From the NCBI GenBank assembly GCA_028710655.1, contig JAQTTS010000097.1, positions 1-7,712 of the forward strand: a stretch of DNA of 7,712 nucleotides. Direction: 5' to 3'. A model generated the notes under the pieces. It made no database searches. It worked only from the letters and a program-made list of their open reading frames with translations, and had not been told where the DNA came from. Made by a program: the position numbers and the translations under genes. Within the stretch, counting starts at the first letter, position 1; each line of letters begins with the position of its first letter. Below are positions 6,089 to 7,712 of this stretch, one piece after another. Source of the DNA: Dehalococcoidales bacterium (GTDB taxonomy: Bacteria; Chloroflexota; Dehalococcoidia; Dehalococcoidales; UBA5760).

Positions 6089-6120
6089 AGCAGCCTCCTT
6101 ACATCGATTTATCTCAGAGA

Positions 6121-6143
6121 CGCTATAGCTTTTAAGCCTAGCG
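6121..6143. repeat. Imperfect inverted repeat between terminator and the 218-residue gene
   Basis: The minus strand reads CGCTA-G-GCTT-AA-AAGC-TA-TAGCG: outer 5-bp and inner 4-bp arms pair, with unequal bulges of one and two bases. It lies about 30 nt upstream of the start of the 218-residue gene and just downstream of the terminator. It could be an operator or a 5' mRNA hairpin. No convincing -35/-10 pair was found near it. Confidence 0.35.
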
Positions 6144-6159
6144 TAAAATATTCAGTTTT

Positions 6160-6193
6160 AAAAAGCAGGGGGAGGAATTAGCTCCCCCTGCTT
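6160..6193 (-). terminator. Intrinsic terminator after the 162-residue gene
   Basis: Transcribed leftwards, a perfect 12-bp stem (AAGCAGGGGGAG with CTCCCCCTGCTT, plus coordinates 6163-6174 and 6182-6193) closes a 7-nt loop and runs straight into five T residues. It begins about 15 nt after the TAA of the 162-residue gene. The T-tract is on the minus-strand side only, so it ends leftward transcription. It separates the expression of the 211- and 162-residue genes from the downstream genes, apart from readthrough. Confidence 0.88.
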
Positions 6194-6208
6194 AACAAGC
6201 ACCTCACT

Positions 6209-6697
6209 TTAGAGAGGCGTTACGGCGGATGCCGACGTGCAGGGTATGTAACCGATGTACCAATCGATGACACCGGTTGAGGCAACGGCATTGGTGACAG
6301 TGATAATGCCGGCCACCAATATCGACAAGTCACCAGTCCAGCCGGTTTCAGCCGTATCGGCATAACCCAGAGCAGCGGTAGGCGCCAGGACCGCGGCCGT
6401 AGTACCCAGCGGATAGGTGTAAATCGTACCAACAGCATCAGTGGCAATCGAGGCGGCAGCCGCACAGAGCGGGGTCATGGCGCCTCCGGTCGGGGTGAAC
6501 TGTAGTCTGGGAACGGCAGCACCGGCGCCGATCACCGTGGTGACCACACCGAACAGCATCCTCATCAGGATCGGGCCCGCCACGTTGAAGATATTGAAAT
6601 TGGCACCCCCGGGAAGGTCGGTCGCGGCAATACCTGCCCTGCGCACAACCCTCAGCTGCTGCAGATACATTTGATCTACTTTATCATTGAAAGCCAT
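6209..6697 (-). CDS. Probable abundant beta-rich virion protein
   Basis: This 162-residue protein starts at ATG 6697, behind two consecutive AAGGAGG sites. The N-terminal 20 residues are charged and helical (DKVDQMYLQQLRVVRR). The rest is strand-rich with few charges: FNIFNVAGPILMRMLFGVVTTVIG (34-57), AVPRLQFTPT (61-70), GTIYTYPLG (90-98), LSILVAGIITVTN (124-136) and GVIDWYIGYIPC (142-153). The order is similar to small beta-sandwich proteins I have seen in uncultivated phage genomes, always without a known function. The hydrophobic 36-57 stretch contains Arg46 and is more likely core strands than a membrane segment. The double ribosome binding site and the terminator right after the stop suggest high, self-contained expression, as expected of a major capsid, decoration or other abundant virion protein. 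That identity is inference. Confidence 0.78.
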   Translation of the reverse strand: MAFNDKVDQMYLQQLRVVRRAGIAATDLPGGANFNIFNVAGPILMRMLFGVVTTVIGAGAAVPRLQFTPTGGAMTPLCAAAASIATDAVGTIYTYPLGTTAAVLAPTAALGYADTAETGWTGDLSILVAGIITVTNAVASTGVIDWYIGYIPCTSASAVTPL

Positions 6698-6703
6698 TTT
6701 ATT

Positions 6704-6717
6704 CCTCCTTCCTCCTT
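6704..6717 (-). promoter_or_regulatory. Tandem ribosome binding site of the 162-residue gene
   Basis: The minus strand carries AAGGAGG twice in direct succession, followed by six bases (AATAAA) and ATG. The near copy is ideally spaced; the far copy is 13 nt from the ATG. Such a duplication is unusual and suggests strong or repeated ribosome loading. Confidence 0.7.
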
Positions 6718-6766
6718 AATGGCCAGTGGTGATTCTGTTCCTGGGCTCACCGGGCCCGTTCTCTTT

Positions 6767-7402
6767 TTAGGCGTTGGTCGTACCGGCGGGTTCAGCAATG
6801 AAGCCCATCGGCTGCACGCGACAGAGGAGACCGGTAGCCGCACTGGCCCGCACCGTGCCGGAGTACGGCAGCGTCGGGTCGAAGATCACCGGCTCGGAGA
6901 AGAACCCGATCGACTCCAGTCGATTGATGAGATGCTCCAGGTCAAACTCGGCGATGATGTTGCCGGCAGCGCCCCCACTGCGCCAGGTTAGTCTGGAAAC
7001 GGGAAATCCGGCGGTGGATACACCGACGCCATACCAGACGGCGATGCGGACGGCGTTCAGGGTAGGGGTAACCACGCCGTTGAAGATGGTGTAAAAGGTG
7101 TTGACCGCGGCCAGGGCCGGGGTCTGCCAGTCATCCACGGTGCAGCCGAAGTCCAGGGTGGGCTGCGGCTCGCGGATATCGATGGAGGCAGGGGTGTTTC
7201 CCTGTTTCAGCCAGTTAGCGATGGAGTTAAGACGATCTTGCCGGCTACCGAGTAACGCATATCCGGGTATCTCGTCGGATATGCTCCCGATTTTCTTCTG
7301 GGACGCCCGCTCGATGACGGCGGCGATGGCATTCATCCGGTAGTCTTTTTGGTCAGTGAGGGTCATTGACCCTACGGGTATAATATACGTTCTGCTGCTC
7401 AT
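6767..7402 (-). CDS. Putative virion protein of the highly expressed unit
   Basis: This 211-residue protein starts at ATG 7402 with AAGGAGGT about 8 nt upstream. Residues 13-66 are mostly helical (NAIAAVIERASQKK; QDRLNSIANWLKQG). From about residue 73 the protein becomes beta-rich: ASIDIREPQPTLDF (72-85), NTFYTIFNGVV (101-111), AVRIAVWYGVGVS (117-129), VSRLTWRS (135-142), NIIAEFDLEHLINRL (148-162), GTVRASAATGLLCRVQPMGFIAE (182-204). No transmembrane segment, signal peptide or enzyme motif is seen. It sits just before the 162-residue gene and shares its transcription unit and terminator, so the two may be partners in the same structure (two capsid proteins, or capsid and minor capsid). No family is recognised; a helical N-terminal arm plus beta domain is common in virion proteins. 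Confidence 0.78.
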   Translation of the reverse strand: MSSRTYIIPVGSMTLTDQKDYRMNAIAAVIERASQKKIGSISDEIPGYALLGSRQDRLNSIANWLKQGNTPASIDIREPQPTLDFGCTVDDWQTPALAAVNTFYTIFNGVVTPTLNAVRIAVWYGVGVSTAGFPVSRLTWRSGGAAGNIIAEFDLEHLINRLESIGFFSEPVIFDPTLPYSGTVRASAATGLLCRVQPMGFIAEPAGTTNA

Positions 7403-7426
7403 TAGTGTATACCTCCTTCTGAGCTT

Positions 7427-7454
7427 ATTTTATTTTGGAATGCTTCTTTACCAA
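7427..7454 (-). promoter_or_regulatory. Possible sigma70-type promoter before the 211-residue gene
   Basis: The minus strand has TTGGTA (7449-7454; 4 of 6 to the -35 consensus), a 16-nt spacer, then TAAAAT (7427-7432; 5 of 6 to -10). Transcription would begin near 7420, just before the AAGGAGGT site, giving a leader of about 20 nt. The -35 hexamer overlaps the end of the 86-residue gene. The match is moderate and could be chance in an AT-rich gap. Confidence 0.3.
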
Positions 7455-7708
7455 GCCATAGTTTTGTTAAACTCGGGCTGGTAGCTTCGCTGAGTGGCAT
7501 GTCCTTCGGTGAGCTGCCGCGCGGTTGACCGCTGCTGCAGTATCCTCTGGGCTTCCCTGACGGCTGCCGACCCCGACGCATTGCTTCTGCCCGCTGTACT
7601 CAGTGACTTGGACAGGTTGTATGCGAAACGGGGCAGGTCATACAAAAAGCCAGTGGATACCTTCTCCGTCCAGCGCTCCCACTGCCGCATCCAGCCGAAT
7701 ACGCTCAT
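7448..7708 (-). CDS. Hypothetical basic protein at the right edge, start uncertain
   Basis: At least 86 residues, read from ATG 7708 to TAA at 7450-7448. Only four bases remain upstream and the frame is still open there, so neither a ribosome binding site nor the true start can be confirmed; the gene may begin outside the window. The N-terminus is rich in Trp/Arg (FGWMRQWERW), then FLYDLPRFAYNLSKSL, a Ser/Ala/Gly linker (37-48) and a helix with Arg/Gln repeats (AAVREAQRILQQRSTARQL, 48-66), ending in a polar tail and MAW. It is clearly more basic than the other proteins here. It could be a small scaffold, connector or DNA-contacting virion protein, or the C-terminal part of a longer protein. 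No family is recognised. Confidence 0.6.
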   Translation of the reverse strand: MSVFGWMRQWERWTEKVSTGFLYDLPRFAYNLSKSLSTAGRSNASGSAAVREAQRILQQRSTARQLTEGHATQRSYQPEFNKTMAW

Positions 7709-7712
7709 TAGA

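Noticed and set aside
6735..6765. Short GGGC/GCCC hairpin after the 211-residue gene as a terminator
   Set aside because: The stem is only about 4 bp with no T-tract after it on the minus strand.
1..7712. CRISPR arrays, tRNA genes, insertion sequences or integrase attachment sites
   Set aside because: No regularly spaced repeats, cloverleaf sequence, transposase or integrase was seen on either strand; coding sequence fills almost the whole window.

Overview
The window looks like part of a virus or prophage genome: a late (structural) gene block, all on the minus strand and read right to left. No host gene, tRNA, rRNA, CRISPR array or transposase is visible. The evidence for a virus is a right-handed beta-helix spike protein with a pectate-lyase-like N-terminus, a run of small beta-strand-rich proteins poor in lysine and rich in Ala/Gly/Thr/Val, and very tight gene packing (1-4 nt overlaps or 9-15 nt gaps over most of the block). 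Strong AAGGAGG-type ribosome binding sites and one classical hairpin-plus-T-tract terminator point to a bacterial host with standard expression signals. The host cannot be named. From memory the protein style resembles uncultivated phage sequences from sediment or subsurface metagenomes, possibly of Chloroflexota/Dehalococcoidia, but this is an impression and not a search result.

Right part (7712 to about 6160): an 86-residue protein cut close by the window edge, a 211-residue protein, and a 162-residue protein with a tandem ribosome binding site, followed directly by a strong intrinsic terminator. This unit looks built for high expression and is the best place to seek an abundant virion protein.

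Middle part (6088 to 3484): 218-, 144-, 54-, 183-, 159- and 94-residue proteins, nearly end to end. The 54-residue gene lies at 4808-4972. Most are probably minor virion components. The 94-residue protein has a signal peptide.

Left part (3487 to 1): a 340-residue protein with two copies of a beta module and a beta-sandwich C-terminus, the 646-residue beta-helix spike, a 70-residue protein with one membrane segment and one classical C2H2 zinc finger, and the start of another beta-rich protein that runs off the left edge. The 340- and 646-residue proteins share a module, suggesting they belong to the same fibre or spike assembly.

No terminase, portal, major tail tube, tape measure, packaging ATPase or lysis gene is seen. 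The window therefore does not decide between a tailed phage and a tailless icosahedral virus. No gene is recognised well enough for a gene symbol.
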